DNA of 64,000 nt from Shinella sp. PSBB067 (GTDB taxonomy: Bacteria > Pseudomonadota > Alphaproteobacteria > Rhizobiales > Rhizobiaceae), in NCBI RefSeq assembly GCF_016839145.1, contig NZ_CP069303.1, positions 186,001-250,000 on the forward strand, read 5' to 3'. The translations under genes were made by a program, and so were the position numbers. Under the pieces are notes generated by a model. That model was not told the origin of the DNA, did no database searches, and saw only the letters and a list, made by a program, of their open reading frames with translations. Of this stretch, positions 8,661 to 16,838 are shown piece by piece. How positions within the stretch are numbered: the stretch's first letter is position 1; the number at the start of each line of letters is the position of its first letter.

Positions 8661-8949
8661 CGCACGCCTTTCCTCCCAGGCCGTGGCGATTGCCGGCGGT
8701 GCCTTCGCGTTGCTGTCGCTCGGCTGGTGGTGGCTGATCTTCAGCAAGGTCGTCGCGGCCGATTACCTGACGGTCGGGCAGGCCGTGACCTGCATCGCCG
8801 GGGCGAGCGACCTGTGCACGCTCGCCCAGGCGTTCTGCACCGACGACCATCTCTACGGCATCCGGTGGTACGCGCCGGAAGCCTTCTGGGCCGCAGCCAG
8901 CATCCTCGTCGCCGGCGTCCTTCTGTCGGCCCGTCCCGCGCGCGCCTGA
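8650..8949 (+). CDS. Small two-helix membrane protein of the sulfonate operon
   Basis: 99 residues, not recognised. Hydrophobic segments at about 12-35 (with a WWW run at 26-28) and 76-93 flank a 40-residue loop with three cysteines (C48, C56, C63), a histidine and several aromatic residues. The start codon lies within the end of the ATPase gene (11-base overlap) and metY follows 25 bases after the stop, so it is translated as part of the operon. The cysteines would be periplasmic if both termini are cytoplasmic. A role as an accessory part of the importer is possible but not shown. Confidence 0.7.
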   Translation: MTSSARLSSQAVAIAGGAFALLSLGWWWLIFSKVVAADYLTVGQAVTCIAGASDLCTLAQAFCTDDHLYGIRWYAPEAFWAAASILVAGVLLSARPARA

Positions 8950-8974
8950 GGGCGCTCATCAAAGGAGAAGTGTC

Positions 8975-10336
8975 ATGACGATCCACCAAGCCCCCGAGGT
9001 TGCCGAGCAGGACATCGTCGAGGTGCCGGCGGGAACCGCCACCTTCAAGAGCCGCCACCCCGAGACGATCGCGCTGCATGGCGGCAGCTTCCGCTACGAT
9101 CCGGCGACCGGCGCGGTCGCCGTGCCGATCTACCAGACGTCGTCGTTCCAGTTGCCCGGCACCGATGGCGCCGAAAAGCTCTTCGCGCTGGAAGCCCCCG
9201 GCCATCTCTACACCCGAGTCTCGAACCCGACGCAGGATGCCTTCGAGCAGCGCCTTGCCGAACTGGAGGGCGGCGCGGCCGCGCTGGCGCTCTCCTCCGG
9301 GCAGGCCGCATCGGCCTTCGCCATCCTCAATGTCGCGCGCGCCGGCGACAACATCGTCAGCGCCGCCGGCCTCTACGGCGGCACCTGGGCGCTCTTCGCC
9401 GCGACGCTGAAGAGTTTCGGCATCGAGACCCGCTTCGTCGATGCCGCCGATCCGGACGCCTTCGAAAAGGCAACGGACGCGCGCACGCGCGCCTACTACG
9501 CCGAATCCCTGCCCAACCCGAAGCTGGAAGTCTTCCCGATTGCCGACGTCGCCGCCATCGGCCGCCGGCACGGCATTCCGCTGATCGTCGACAACACGGC
9601 GGCGCCCCTGATCATCCGGCCGCTCGACCATGGTGCGGCGGTGGTGGTCTACTCGACCACGAAATATATCGGCGGCCACGGTACCTCCATCGGCGGCGCC
9701 ATCGTCGACGGCGGCAACTTCCCCTGGGCGGACCATGCGGCGCGCCAGCCGAACCTGACGGAGCCGGACGCAAGCTACCAGGGCAAGACGTGGATCGAGA
9801 AAGCCGAGGCCATCGGCTTCCATCCCTATATCCTGCGCGCCCGCGCCGTGCTGCTGCGCGACCTCGGCGCGGCGATCAGCCCGCAGAACGCCTTCCAGTT
9901 CATCCAGGGCCTGGAAACCCTGCCGCTGCGCCTTCGCCAGCACAACGAGAATGCGGTGAAGGTCGCCGAATATCTCAAGGGCCATGCCAAGGTCGAGCGC
10001 GTCATCTTCCCGAAGTTCCAGGACGGCGTGGCGCGGGCCCGGGCGGAGAAGTACTTCACGCCCGGTCATTTCGGCGCGCTGGTCGGCTTCGAGCTGAAGG
10101 GCGGGCGCGAAGCCGGCCGCCGCTTCATCGACAGCCTCCAGCTCTTCTACCATCTCGCCAATATCGGCGACGCGCGCTCGCTGGCCATCCATCCCTCGAC
10201 GACGACCCATTCGCAGCTCACGCTGGAGGACCAGCTCGCAACCGGCGTCACCCCCGGCTACGTGCGTCTGTCCATCGGCCTCGAACACCCGGATGACCTG
10301 ATCGCCGATCTGGAACGAGCCATTGCGCTGGCCTGA
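8975..10336 (+). CDS. metY: O-acetylhomoserine sulfhydrylase
   Basis: PLP enzyme of the Cys/Met metabolism family, 453 residues, which makes homocysteine (or methionine with methanethiol) from O-acetylhomoserine in the cytoplasm. Seen are ETIALHGGSFRYDPATGAVAVPIYQTSSF at the N-terminus, the YTRVSNPTQDAFEQRLAELEGG block, the PLP lysine in VYSTTKYIGGHG, and the C-terminal HPSTTTHSQLTLEDQ segment of the MetY/MET17 group. A ribosome site (AAAGGAGAAG) precedes the ATG. It closes the sulfonate operon, so sulfide freed from imported sulfonates can enter methionine synthesis directly. A terminator follows. Confidence 0.93.
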   Translation: MTIHQAPEVAEQDIVEVPAGTATFKSRHPETIALHGGSFRYDPATGAVAVPIYQTSSFQLPGTDGAEKLFALEAPGHLYTRVSNPTQDAFEQRLAELEGGAAALALSSGQAASAFAILNVARAGDNIVSAAGLYGGTWALFAATLKSFGIETRFVDAADPDAFEKATDARTRAYYAESLPNPKLEVFPIADVAAIGRRHGIPLIVDNTAAPLIIRPLDHGAAVVVYSTTKYIGGHGTSIGGAIVDGGNFPWADHAARQPNLTEPDASYQGKTWIEKAEAIGFHPYILRARAVLLRDLGAAISPQNAFQFIQGLETLPLRLRQHNENAVKVAEYLKGHAKVERVIFPKFQDGVARARAEKYFTPGHFGALVGFELKGGREAGRRFIDSLQLFYHLANIGDARSLAIHPSTTTHSQLTLEDQLATGVTPGYVRLSIGLEHPDDLIADLERAIALA

Positions 10337-10359
10337 GGCCGGCCACCCGATCGGCGTGC

Positions 10360-10393
10360 GACCCCGGCGCTCCTCCTCGCGCCGGGGTCTTTC
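10360..10393 (+). terminator. Terminator after metY
   Basis: Perfect 11-bp stem GACCCCGGCGC / GCGCCGGGGTC around an 8-base loop, followed by a short TTT. It lies 24 bases after the metY stop. Confidence 0.75.
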
Positions 10394-10690
10394 CGTGATC
10401 GCCGCTTTCCCATCAATTCCACGCCTGACCGGTCTGCCGGCTCCGCGACGGCAGGTGCTGGCGCAGATCGAGACTGTCTGGAGCGCCGGCCCCGGTGAGG
10501 AGCCGCCGCGCCGTTCGGCCATCATTGCGGAAATCGCCGCAAGCCGCAGCGCCGCCGGCATGGTGTGTTCCGCAGCGGGGGGAGGTAGCGGAGTAAGGGG
10601 AGAAGCCCCGATTCTTGGAGCTGCGCGCGGAGCCGAATCTTTTCCCAACGCCGCGCATTTTGGAAAATCCTGCCTGTTCCCGCGCATTAG

Positions 10691-10707
10691 TCTATATAAT
10701 TTATAGA
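10691..10707 (+). promoter_or_regulatory. Perfect sulfur-type operator TCTAT-N7-ATAGA
   Basis: TCTATATAATTTATAGA is a perfect inverted repeat (TCTAT, 7 bases, ATAGA), 31-47 bases before the ATG at 10738. The same arrangement occurs at 18191. T-N11-A spacing fits a LysR-type regulator (CysB/Cbl class), but the regulator is not known. Confidence 0.7.
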
Positions 10708-10737
10708 TTATATGATTATCGATCCAACGGGGACATC

Positions 10738-11742
10738 ATGACCGACGATATTCGTTCCGGCGTCAACCGCCGCAATCTCCTGAAGCTTACCGCCGTCGCC
10801 GGCGTGGTGGCGGGCACCGGCCTTCTTTCGGCGCGCACGGCCGCGGCCGGGGAGGAGCTTTCGCTCAAGGGCAAGCGCATCGGCATCAGCACCGCCGGGA
10901 CCGACCACTTCTTCGATCTCCAGGCCTACAACGCCCAGATCGAGGAGGTTAAGCGCCTCGGCGGCGAACCGATCGCCGTCGATGCCGGTCGCAACGACGG
11001 CAAGCTCGTCTCGCAGCTCCAGACGCTGATCGCCCAGAAGCCGGATGCCATCGTCCAGCTTCTCGGTACGCTCAGCGTCATCGATCCCTGGCTGAAGAAG
11101 GCGCGCGAGGCCGATATCCCCGTTCTCACCATTGATGTCGGCTCCGTCAATTCGATCAACAACGCCACCTCCGACAACTGGGGCATCGGCAAGGACCTCG
11201 CCCTCCAGCTTGTCTCCGACATCGGCGGCGAGGGCAACATCGTCGTCTTCAACGGCTTCTACGGCGTCACGCCCTGCGCCATCCGCTACGACCAGCTCGT
11301 CAATGTCGTGAAGTATTTCCCGAAGGTGCAGATTGTGCAGCCGGAGCTGCGCGACGTGATCCCGAACACCGTCCAGGACGCCTTCACCCAGATCACCGCG
11401 ATCCTCGCCAAGTATCCGGAAAAGGGGTCGATCAAGGCGATCTGGTCGGCCTGGGACATCCCGCAGCTCGGCGCCACGCAGGCGCTTGCCGCCGCCGGCC
11501 GCACGGAGATCAGGACCTACGGCGTCGACGGCAGCCCGGAAGTGCTCCAGCTCGTCGCCGACCCGAACTCGCCGGCTGCCGCCGACGTCGCCCAGCAGCC
11601 GGCCGAGCTCGGCCGCGTCGCGATCCAGAACGTCGCCCGCCACCTCGCCGGGCAGACGCTGCCGCGCGAGACCTACGTGCCGGCGCTTCTCGCCAACAAG
11701 CAGAATGTCGGCGAAATCTCCAAGAAACTCGGCATCGGCTGA
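10738..11742 (+). CDS. Sugar-type ABC transporter substrate-binding protein, Tat-exported
   Basis: Periplasmic binding protein type 1 (RbsB-like), 334 residues. The N-terminus carries a twin-arginine signal (NRRNLLKLTAVAGVVAGTG). The mature part begins LKGKRIGISTAGTDHFFDLQ, then IAQKPDAIVQLLGTL, the hinge-type YGVDGSPEVL and the C-terminal PAELGRVAIQNVARHLAG, as in ribose/autoinducer-type binding proteins. It heads an operon with the ATPase and two permeases. Its position between sulfur genes, its sulfur-type operator and the SfnB-like enzyme downstream suggest a sulfur-bearing ligand rather than a plain sugar (inference). Confidence 0.87.
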   Translation: MTDDIRSGVNRRNLLKLTAVAGVVAGTGLLSARTAAAGEELSLKGKRIGISTAGTDHFFDLQAYNAQIEEVKRLGGEPIAVDAGRNDGKLVSQLQTLIAQKPDAIVQLLGTLSVIDPWLKKAREADIPVLTIDVGSVNSINNATSDNWGIGKDLALQLVSDIGGEGNIVVFNGFYGVTPCAIRYDQLVNVVKYFPKVQIVQPELRDVIPNTVQDAFTQITAILAKYPEKGSIKAIWSAWDIPQLGATQALAAAGRTEIRTYGVDGSPEVLQLVADPNSPAAADVAQQPAELGRVAIQNVARHLAGQTLPRETYVPALLANKQNVGEISKKLGIG

Positions 11743-11751
11743 TTTTGAAGC

Positions 11752-11873
11752 GCCCCCTCATCCGGCCCTTCGGGCCACCTTCTCCCCGCCGGGGAGAAGG
11801 AGAGGGAGGGAATGCGGCCCCTCGTTTCCCCTTCTCCCTCGGGGAGAAGGGGCCGGCAGGCGGATGAGGGGGC
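11752..11873. repeat. Large palindromic intergenic repeat with nested hairpins
   Basis: Outer arms CCCCTCATCCG / CGGATGAGGGG enclose two strong hairpins, CCTTCTCCCC / GGGGAGAAGG (11778-11800) and CCCCTTCTCCC / GGGGAGAAGGGG (11828-11852). Repeats of this type are common between genes in Rhizobiaceae and Brucella. It sits inside an operon, between the binding-protein gene and the ATPase gene, where it could stabilise the first message and reduce read-through. Confidence 0.8.
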
Positions 11874-11895
11874 TTTTACAATGAGGACAACGGCC

Positions 11896-13428
11896 ATGGC
11901 GGATACGGCAGAGGGCGGCGCGGCAGTCGTCCGGCTCGAAAACATCGTCAAGCGCTTCGGCGGCGCGCAGGCGCTTTCGGGGGCGTCGCTCACCGTCAGG
12001 CGCGGCTCGGTGCATGGCCTCGTCGGCCAGAACGGCGCGGGCAAGTCGACGCTGATCAAGCTCATCGCCGGCCTTCACCGGGTGGACGAAGGCACGGTCG
12101 AGATCGACGGCAAGGCCCATGACCGGCTGACGCCGCATCTCGTGGAAGAGCTCGGCATCCATTTCATCCACCAGGATCGGCTGCTCGTGCCGACCTTCAC
12201 GGTGGGCGAGGCGCTGTTCCTCGGGCGCGAGCCGCGCATTCCCGGCACCCCCTTCCTCGATCGCGCGGCGATGCGGCGCAGGTCCGCCGAGATTCTTCAG
12301 CGCTACTTCGGTCTCTCGCTGCCCCATTCGGCGCTGATCGCCGACCTTTCGGCGGCGGAAAAGCAGATCGTGCAGATCACCCGCGCGCTCATCGCCAATC
12401 CCAAGGTGCTGGTCTTCGACGAGCCGACCGCCGCGCTCGTCCGGCGCGAGGCGGACCTTCTCTTCCAGCTCATCCGCCGCCTCGCCGCCGAGGGCGTCAC
12501 CGTCCTCTACATCTCGCATTATCTCGGCGAGATCGTCGATCTCTGCGACACGGTCACGGTGCTGCGCAACGGCCGCGATGTCGCGACCCTGCCCGTCGCC
12601 GAGACGTCGGCGGCCGAGATCGGCGCGCTGATGGTCAACCGCGATATCGGCGAGCTTTACCCGAAGCCCGCCGTCACGCCCGGCGAGGTGATCCTGCAGG
12701 TGGAGAACCTGGCGCTCGCAGACCGCTTCGACGCCGTCTCCTTCTCGCTGCGCAAGGGCGAGGTCCTCGGCCTCACCGGCCTCGTCGGTTCGGGCGCGAA
12801 GGAGGTGGTGCGCACGCTCTTCGGCCTCGACCGGCCGACCGGCGGCACCGTTTCCGTCAAGGGCGAGACGGTGTTCTCCGCCGATCCCGCCGCCGCGACG
12901 GAGCGCCACCTGGCGCTCGTGCCGGAGGACCGCCGCCGCGACGGCGTCGCGCTCGACCTTTCCGTCACCGAGAACACCACGCTCGCCAGCCTCGACCGCT
13001 TTTCCCGCGGCCTTATCGACCGCGGCGCGGAACGGCGGCAGACGGAAGACCTCGTCAAGCGGCTGCAGGTCAAGACCGACGGCGTCGATGCGCTTGTGAA
13101 GACGCTCTCGGGCGGCAACCAGCAGAAGGTGGCGATCGCCAAGTGGCTGAGCCGCCAGTCGGAAATCTACCTGCTCGACGAGCCCACGGTCGGCGTCGAT
13201 ATCGCCGCCAAGGTGGAGATCTACCGGCTGATCGGGGAACTTGCCGAGCGCGGCGCGGGCGTCCTCGTGCTCTCCTCCGATATCGAGGAACTGCTCGGCG
13301 TCACCGATCGCCTGCTCGTCTTCTTCCGCGGCCGCGTCACGCGGCAGTTCATCTCCTCCGAAACGAGCCCGGATCAGGTCCTTGCGGACGTGACGGGCGC
13401 CTACGAGACGCTTCGCCATGCTGGTTGA
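11896..13428 (+). CDS. Sugar-type ABC transporter ATP-binding protein (RbsA/MglA family)
   Basis: Double ATPase of about 510 residues with two nucleotide-binding halves. The first half has Walker A GQNGAGKST, signature LSAAEKQIVQITRAL and Walker B VLVFDEPTAAL. The second half has a degenerate Walker A (GLVGSGAKEV), LVPEDRRRDGV, signature LSGGNQQKVAIAKWL and YLLDEPTVGVD, as usual for RbsA-like proteins. I choose the ATG at 11896 because AGGA lies 8 bases upstream; an ATG at 11881 in frame is possible, and a longer frame reaches into the palindromic repeat and is not credible. The end overlaps the first permease gene by 11 bases. Confidence 0.92.
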   Translation: MADTAEGGAAVVRLENIVKRFGGAQALSGASLTVRRGSVHGLVGQNGAGKSTLIKLIAGLHRVDEGTVEIDGKAHDRLTPHLVEELGIHFIHQDRLLVPTFTVGEALFLGREPRIPGTPFLDRAAMRRRSAEILQRYFGLSLPHSALIADLSAAEKQIVQITRALIANPKVLVFDEPTAALVRREADLLFQLIRRLAAEGVTVLYISHYLGEIVDLCDTVTVLRNGRDVATLPVAETSAAEIGALMVNRDIGELYPKPAVTPGEVILQVENLALADRFDAVSFSLRKGEVLGLTGLVGSGAKEVVRTLFGLDRPTGGTVSVKGETVFSADPAAATERHLALVPEDRRRDGVALDLSVTENTTLASLDRFSRGLIDRGAERRQTEDLVKRLQVKTDGVDALVKTLSGGNQQKVAIAKWLSRQSEIYLLDEPTVGVDIAAKVEIYRLIGELAERGAGVLVLSSDIEELLGVTDRLLVFFRGRVTRQFISSETSPDQVLADVTGAYETLRHAG

Positions 13429-14467
13429 CGCCCCCTATATCCCGGCTTCCGCGCTCGAAGTCGAGGCGCAGAAGGCATTCGAGACGCCCCGTACCGGCCC
13501 GGCCTTCGGCCGACGCCTCGCCACGCTGGCGCTCCGGGGCGGCGCGCTCGCCGTCTTCGTCGGCGTCCTCGTCGTCTTCTCCGCCGCCGCGCCGTTCTTC
13601 CTCACGGTCGGCAATATCGGCAACGTGCTCGGCCAGTCGGCCATTGCGGGCGTGCTCGCCATCGGGCTCACCATCGTCATCATCGCTGGTGGCTCGAATG
13701 TCGTGACCGGCGGCATCGACCTGTCGCTCGCCGCCAATATGGGCCTCAGCGCCGCCGTCTATGCCACACTGGTGCAGGCGGGGCATGGCGACGGCGTCGC
13801 GATTGCCGGCGCGCTCGCCACCGGGCTCGCCATCGGCGCGGTCAATGCCGCCGCCGTCACGCTCGCGGGCATCGTGCCGCTGCTGGCGACGCTTGCCGTC
13901 ATGAACGTCGTCGCCGGGCTCGAACTGGTGCTGACGCAGAACACCGTCGTCCCGGCTTCGAGCGAATTCCTCTCGGCGCTTTCGGCCGGCGGTCCGTTCG
14001 GCATTCCCGTGCTCGCCTATCTCCTCCTCGGCTTCACGCTCGTCGTCGCCGCCATCGTGCAGTACACGCCGCTGGGCCTGCGCCTCTACGCGGTCGGCGC
14101 ATTCCCGGATGCCGCGCGGGCGGCGGGCCTGCCCGTCAAGTCCTTCGTCGCGGGCTCGTTCCTGGCGAGCGGCCTGTGCGGCGGGCTCGCCGGCATCCTG
14201 TCGGTCTCCTACCTCTCGGGCAGCACCACCGGGGCCGGCGACATGCTGCTGCCGGTCGTCGTCACCGCCCTGCTCGGCACGGTCTTTTCCGGCCGGCTTG
14301 TGCCGACCGTCACGGGCACGCTGCTGTCGGCGCTCTTCGTCGGCTTCCTCATCAACGGCTTCCAACTCCTCAACATTTCCAGCACGCTGGTCAGCGGCGT
14401 GCAGGGACTGCTGATCCTGCTCGTCGTTTCCGCCACCACGCTGCTCGGCCGCAAGGAGAATGCCTGA
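13418..14467 (+). CDS. Sugar-type ABC transporter permease 1 (RbsC family)
   Basis: Inner-membrane permease, 349 residues, with an N-terminal cytoplasmic tail of about 40 residues and eight to ten hydrophobic segments. The family's GGIDLSLAANMGLSAAV block (GGIDLSVG in RbsC) is visible near residue 107 and the loop GLRLYAVGAFPDAARAAGL near 210. Start overlaps the ATPase gene end; its stop overlaps the second permease gene. The two different permeases suggest a heteromeric channel. Confidence 0.9.
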   Translation: MLVDAPYIPASALEVEAQKAFETPRTGPAFGRRLATLALRGGALAVFVGVLVVFSAAAPFFLTVGNIGNVLGQSAIAGVLAIGLTIVIIAGGSNVVTGGIDLSLAANMGLSAAVYATLVQAGHGDGVAIAGALATGLAIGAVNAAAVTLAGIVPLLATLAVMNVVAGLELVLTQNTVVPASSEFLSALSAGGPFGIPVLAYLLLGFTLVVAAIVQYTPLGLRLYAVGAFPDAARAAGLPVKSFVAGSFLASGLCGGLAGILSVSYLSGSTTGAGDMLLPVVVTALLGTVFSGRLVPTVTGTLLSALFVGFLINGFQLLNISSTLVSGVQGLLILLVVSATTLLGRKENA

Positions 14468-15446
14468 CATGGCGACCGTCGCTCTCTCCTCCCTCGGCCG
14501 CGGCGCCGCCCGCTATGCGCTGGTCGCGGCGCTCGCCGCCGTCTTCGCCCTCTTCGCGACGCTTGCGCCCGGTTTCCTCACCGGCGCGAACCTCCTCAGC
14601 GTGCTGGTGAACAATTTCGCCCTGCTCGCCATCGTCGCCATCGCCATGACCTTCGCCGTCTCGGCGGGCGGCATCGACCTTTCGGTCGGCACGGCGGTGG
14701 ATTTTTCGAGCTTCGCCTTCGTCTCGCTGGTGCTTGCCGGGCAGCCGGTCGCGCTTGCCGCCCTCGGCGGGCTTGCCGGCGGGGCGCTGGTCGGCCTCTT
14801 CAACGCCGTGCTCATCGCCGGCATCGGCATCTCGCCGTTCCTCGCCACGCTCGGCACGCTCTTCGTCGGCCGCAGCGTGCAGCAACTGCTGACGAACGGC
14901 GGCAACCCGGTCTACCTGCCGCCGGCCGGCGTGCCGGAAGCCTTCCGCTTCCTCGGCCACGGCACGCTCGCCGGCCTACCCGTGCCGCTCGTCGTCACCG
15001 CGCTCGTCATCGGCGGGGCCTGGGTCGTGCTCTCGCGCACGCGTTTCGGCCGGGTGGCGCTCGCCACCGGCATCCAGGCGAGCGTCGTGCGCTATTCGGG
15101 CCTGCGCCTGCCGCGCATCACCGCGGCCACCTACATTCTGGTCTCGACCATCGCCGCCGTGGTCGGCCTCATCCTCACCTCGACGGTCACGGTCTACATC
15201 CCGTCCTCCGGCAATGCCTTCCTCCTCAACGCCATCGGCGCCACCTTCATCGGCACGACCTTCGATCCGCACGGCCGGCCGAACGTGCCGGGCACCGTTC
15301 TCGGCGTGCTGCTGCTCGGCGTCGTCGCCAACGGGCTCCTGCTGTCGGGCCTCAATTTCTACTGGCAGCAGGTCGGCACCGGCCTCCTCATCTTCTCCGT
15401 CCTCGCCATCGGCTTCGCCAACCGCAAGGCCGCCGGCCGGGCCTGA
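14460..15446 (+). CDS. Sugar-type ABC transporter permease 2 (RbsC family)
   Basis: Second inner-membrane permease, 328 residues, of the same importer. It has GGIDLSVGTAVDFSSFAF, the ISPFLATLGTLFVGRSVQ segment and the loop TRFGRVALATGIQASVVRYSG, as in RbsC-like proteins. ATG at 14460 overlaps the previous stop by 8 bases; a second ATG nine bases on is also possible. The SfnB-like gene follows 26 bases after the stop, so transport and flavoenzyme are co-transcribed. Confidence 0.9.
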   Translation: MPDMATVALSSLGRGAARYALVAALAAVFALFATLAPGFLTGANLLSVLVNNFALLAIVAIAMTFAVSAGGIDLSVGTAVDFSSFAFVSLVLAGQPVALAALGGLAGGALVGLFNAVLIAGIGISPFLATLGTLFVGRSVQQLLTNGGNPVYLPPAGVPEAFRFLGHGTLAGLPVPLVVTALVIGGAWVVLSRTRFGRVALATGIQASVVRYSGLRLPRITAATYILVSTIAAVVGLILTSTVTVYIPSSGNAFLLNAIGATFIGTTFDPHGRPNVPGTVLGVLLLGVVANGLLLSGLNFYWQQVGTGLLIFSVLAIGFANRKAAGRA

Positions 15447-15472
15447 ACCCGGATTCATCGAAAGGATTCTTC

Positions 15473-16687
15473 ATGAGCAGCGTCACCCGGCTCTCCGAAC
15501 CCCCGCAAAACGCCCGCCGCATCGCCAGCGAGGAGGAGGCGCTCGCCGTTGCCCGCACGCTTGCCACCGAGTTCGCCGGCGGCGCGAGCCGGCGGGACTA
15601 CGAGCGGGCGCTGCCGCATGAGGAGCTCGACAGGCTCTCCGCCTCCGGCCTCCTCGCCATCACCGTTCCGGCCGAATATGGCGGCATCGACGTCTCCAAC
15701 GCCGTGCTCGCCGAGGTGACGGCGATCCTCTCGGAGGCCGACAGCTCGATCGGCCAGATCCCGCAGAACCATTTCTACATTCTCGAAGCGCTCCGCCACG
15801 ACGGCAGCGAGGCGCAGAAGCGCTTCTATTTCGGGCGGGCGCTTGCCGGCGAGCGTTTCGGCAACGCCCTTTCCGAGGTCGGCACGAAGACGGTGGGCGA
15901 CTACAACACCCGCATCACGCGCGATGGCGCGGGTTTCCGCATCAACGGGCGGAAATTCTATTCGACAGGCGTTCTCTTCGCCCATTGGGTGGCGATCTTC
16001 GCGCTCGACGAGGAGGATCGCCTCACCATGTCGTTTGCCCCGCGCGAGACCGAGGGCATCGAGATCGTCGACGACTGGGACGGCTTCGGCCAGCGCACGA
16101 CCGGGAGCGGCACGACGATCCTGCACGACGTCTACGTGCCGGCCGATGCCGTCGTGCCGCACCAGAAAGGGTTCGAGCGCCCGGGCACGATCGGCTCGGT
16201 CGGCCAGATCATCCATGCCGGTATCGACCTCGGCATCGCGCGCGCCGCCCTGAAGGAGACGATCGGCTACGTCCGCGACCGGGCGCGGCCCTGGACCGAC
16301 AGCGGCGTCGAGCGCGCCGCGGACGATCCGCTGACCATCGCCCGGATCGGCGAACTCGCCATCCGCGTCGAGGCCGCCGTGGCGACGCTGGAGCGGGCGG
16401 GGCGCAAGATCGACCAGGCGCAGGTGAACCTCAATGCGGACAATGCCGTCGCCGCGACGCTGGCGGTGGCCGCCGCCAAGGTGCTGACGACGGAGCTCGC
16501 CATCGACGCCACCAACGTGCTCTTCGAACTGGCCGGCTCGTCCGCCACCAGGCGCGGCCTCAACCTCGAGCGCCACTGGCGCAACGCCCGCACCCATACG
16601 CTGCACGATCCTGTGCGCTGGAAGTACCATGTCGTGGGCAACTATCACCTCAATGGCGTCACGCCGCCGAAAAGCGGCGCGCTCTGA
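15473..16687 (+). CDS. SfnB-family sulfur-acquisition flavin oxidoreductase
   Basis: Acyl-CoA-dehydrogenase-fold protein, 404 residues, of the SfnB/DszC branch. These enzymes take part in freeing sulfur from sulfones and related organosulfur compounds with reduced flavin. Seen are ITVPAEYGGIDVSNAVLAEV at the N-terminus, GNALSEVGTKTVGDY and FRINGRKFYSTG in the flavin-binding middle, and RHWRNARTHTLHDPVRWKY at the C-terminus, a hallmark of the DszC-like group. It lacks acyl-CoA-pathway neighbours and is the last gene of the sugar-type ABC operon. The substrate is unknown. A strong terminator follows. Confidence 0.88.
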   Translation: MSSVTRLSEPPQNARRIASEEEALAVARTLATEFAGGASRRDYERALPHEELDRLSASGLLAITVPAEYGGIDVSNAVLAEVTAILSEADSSIGQIPQNHFYILEALRHDGSEAQKRFYFGRALAGERFGNALSEVGTKTVGDYNTRITRDGAGFRINGRKFYSTGVLFAHWVAIFALDEEDRLTMSFAPRETEGIEIVDDWDGFGQRTTGSGTTILHDVYVPADAVVPHQKGFERPGTIGSVGQIIHAGIDLGIARAALKETIGYVRDRARPWTDSGVERAADDPLTIARIGELAIRVEAAVATLERAGRKIDQAQVNLNADNAVAATLAVAAAKVLTTELAIDATNVLFELAGSSATRRGLNLERHWRNARTHTLHDPVRWKYHVVGNYHLNGVTPPKSGAL

Positions 16688-16718
16688 CATCCGCCCCTCG
16701 TGGTGAGGGTGGTCGCCT

Positions 16719-16750
16719 GGCCGCAACTCTCCGGGGTTGCGGCCTTTTTT
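16719..16750 (+). terminator. Rho-independent terminator after the SfnB-like gene
   Basis: Stem GGCCGCAAC / GTTGCGGCC (perfect 9 bp), 8-base loop, then six T. It ends the rightward transporter operon 31 bases after the stop. Confidence 0.92.
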
Positions 16751-16791
16751 GCGGGAGCATGCCTCGGTCGGGAATACAGGTTGCCAACGAC

Positions 16792-16826
16792 GGAAGGCGG
16801 CCTTCGGCCGCCTCCGGTTCTCCTGC
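16792..16826 (-). terminator. Hairpin after the DszC-like gene
   Basis: Stem AGGCGGCC / GGCCGCCT with a 3-base loop just beyond the stop of the leftward gene at 16839. No T-run is present on the minus strand, so its function as a terminator is uncertain. Confidence 0.4.
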
Positions 16827-16838
16827 CCGGGGCCTGCC

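Larger units (their letters stand above)
10337..10737. other. Intergenic region between metY and the sugar-type ABC operon
   Basis: 401 bases. It starts with a strong hairpin (10360-10389) and ends with the AT-rich promoter region of the next operon, including a perfect TCTAT-N7-ATAGA dyad at 10691. In the GC-rich middle I see no credible gene. Confidence 0.7.

Noticed and set aside
8741..10687. Very long open frame on the minus strand across metY and its flanks
   Set aside because: It is antisense to metY, which has clear PLP-enzyme motifs. The translation is Arg/Gly/Glu-rich with no family likeness, as expected for shadow frames in GC-rich DNA.
10394..10690. Open frames in the gap before the sugar-type operon
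   Set aside because: They run through a terminator or the AT-rich operator and have no start signals or known motifs.
11758..13419. Long minus-strand frame opposite the sugar-type ATPase gene
   Set aside because: Antisense to an intact double ATPase; composition is that of a frame shadow and it runs through the palindromic repeat.
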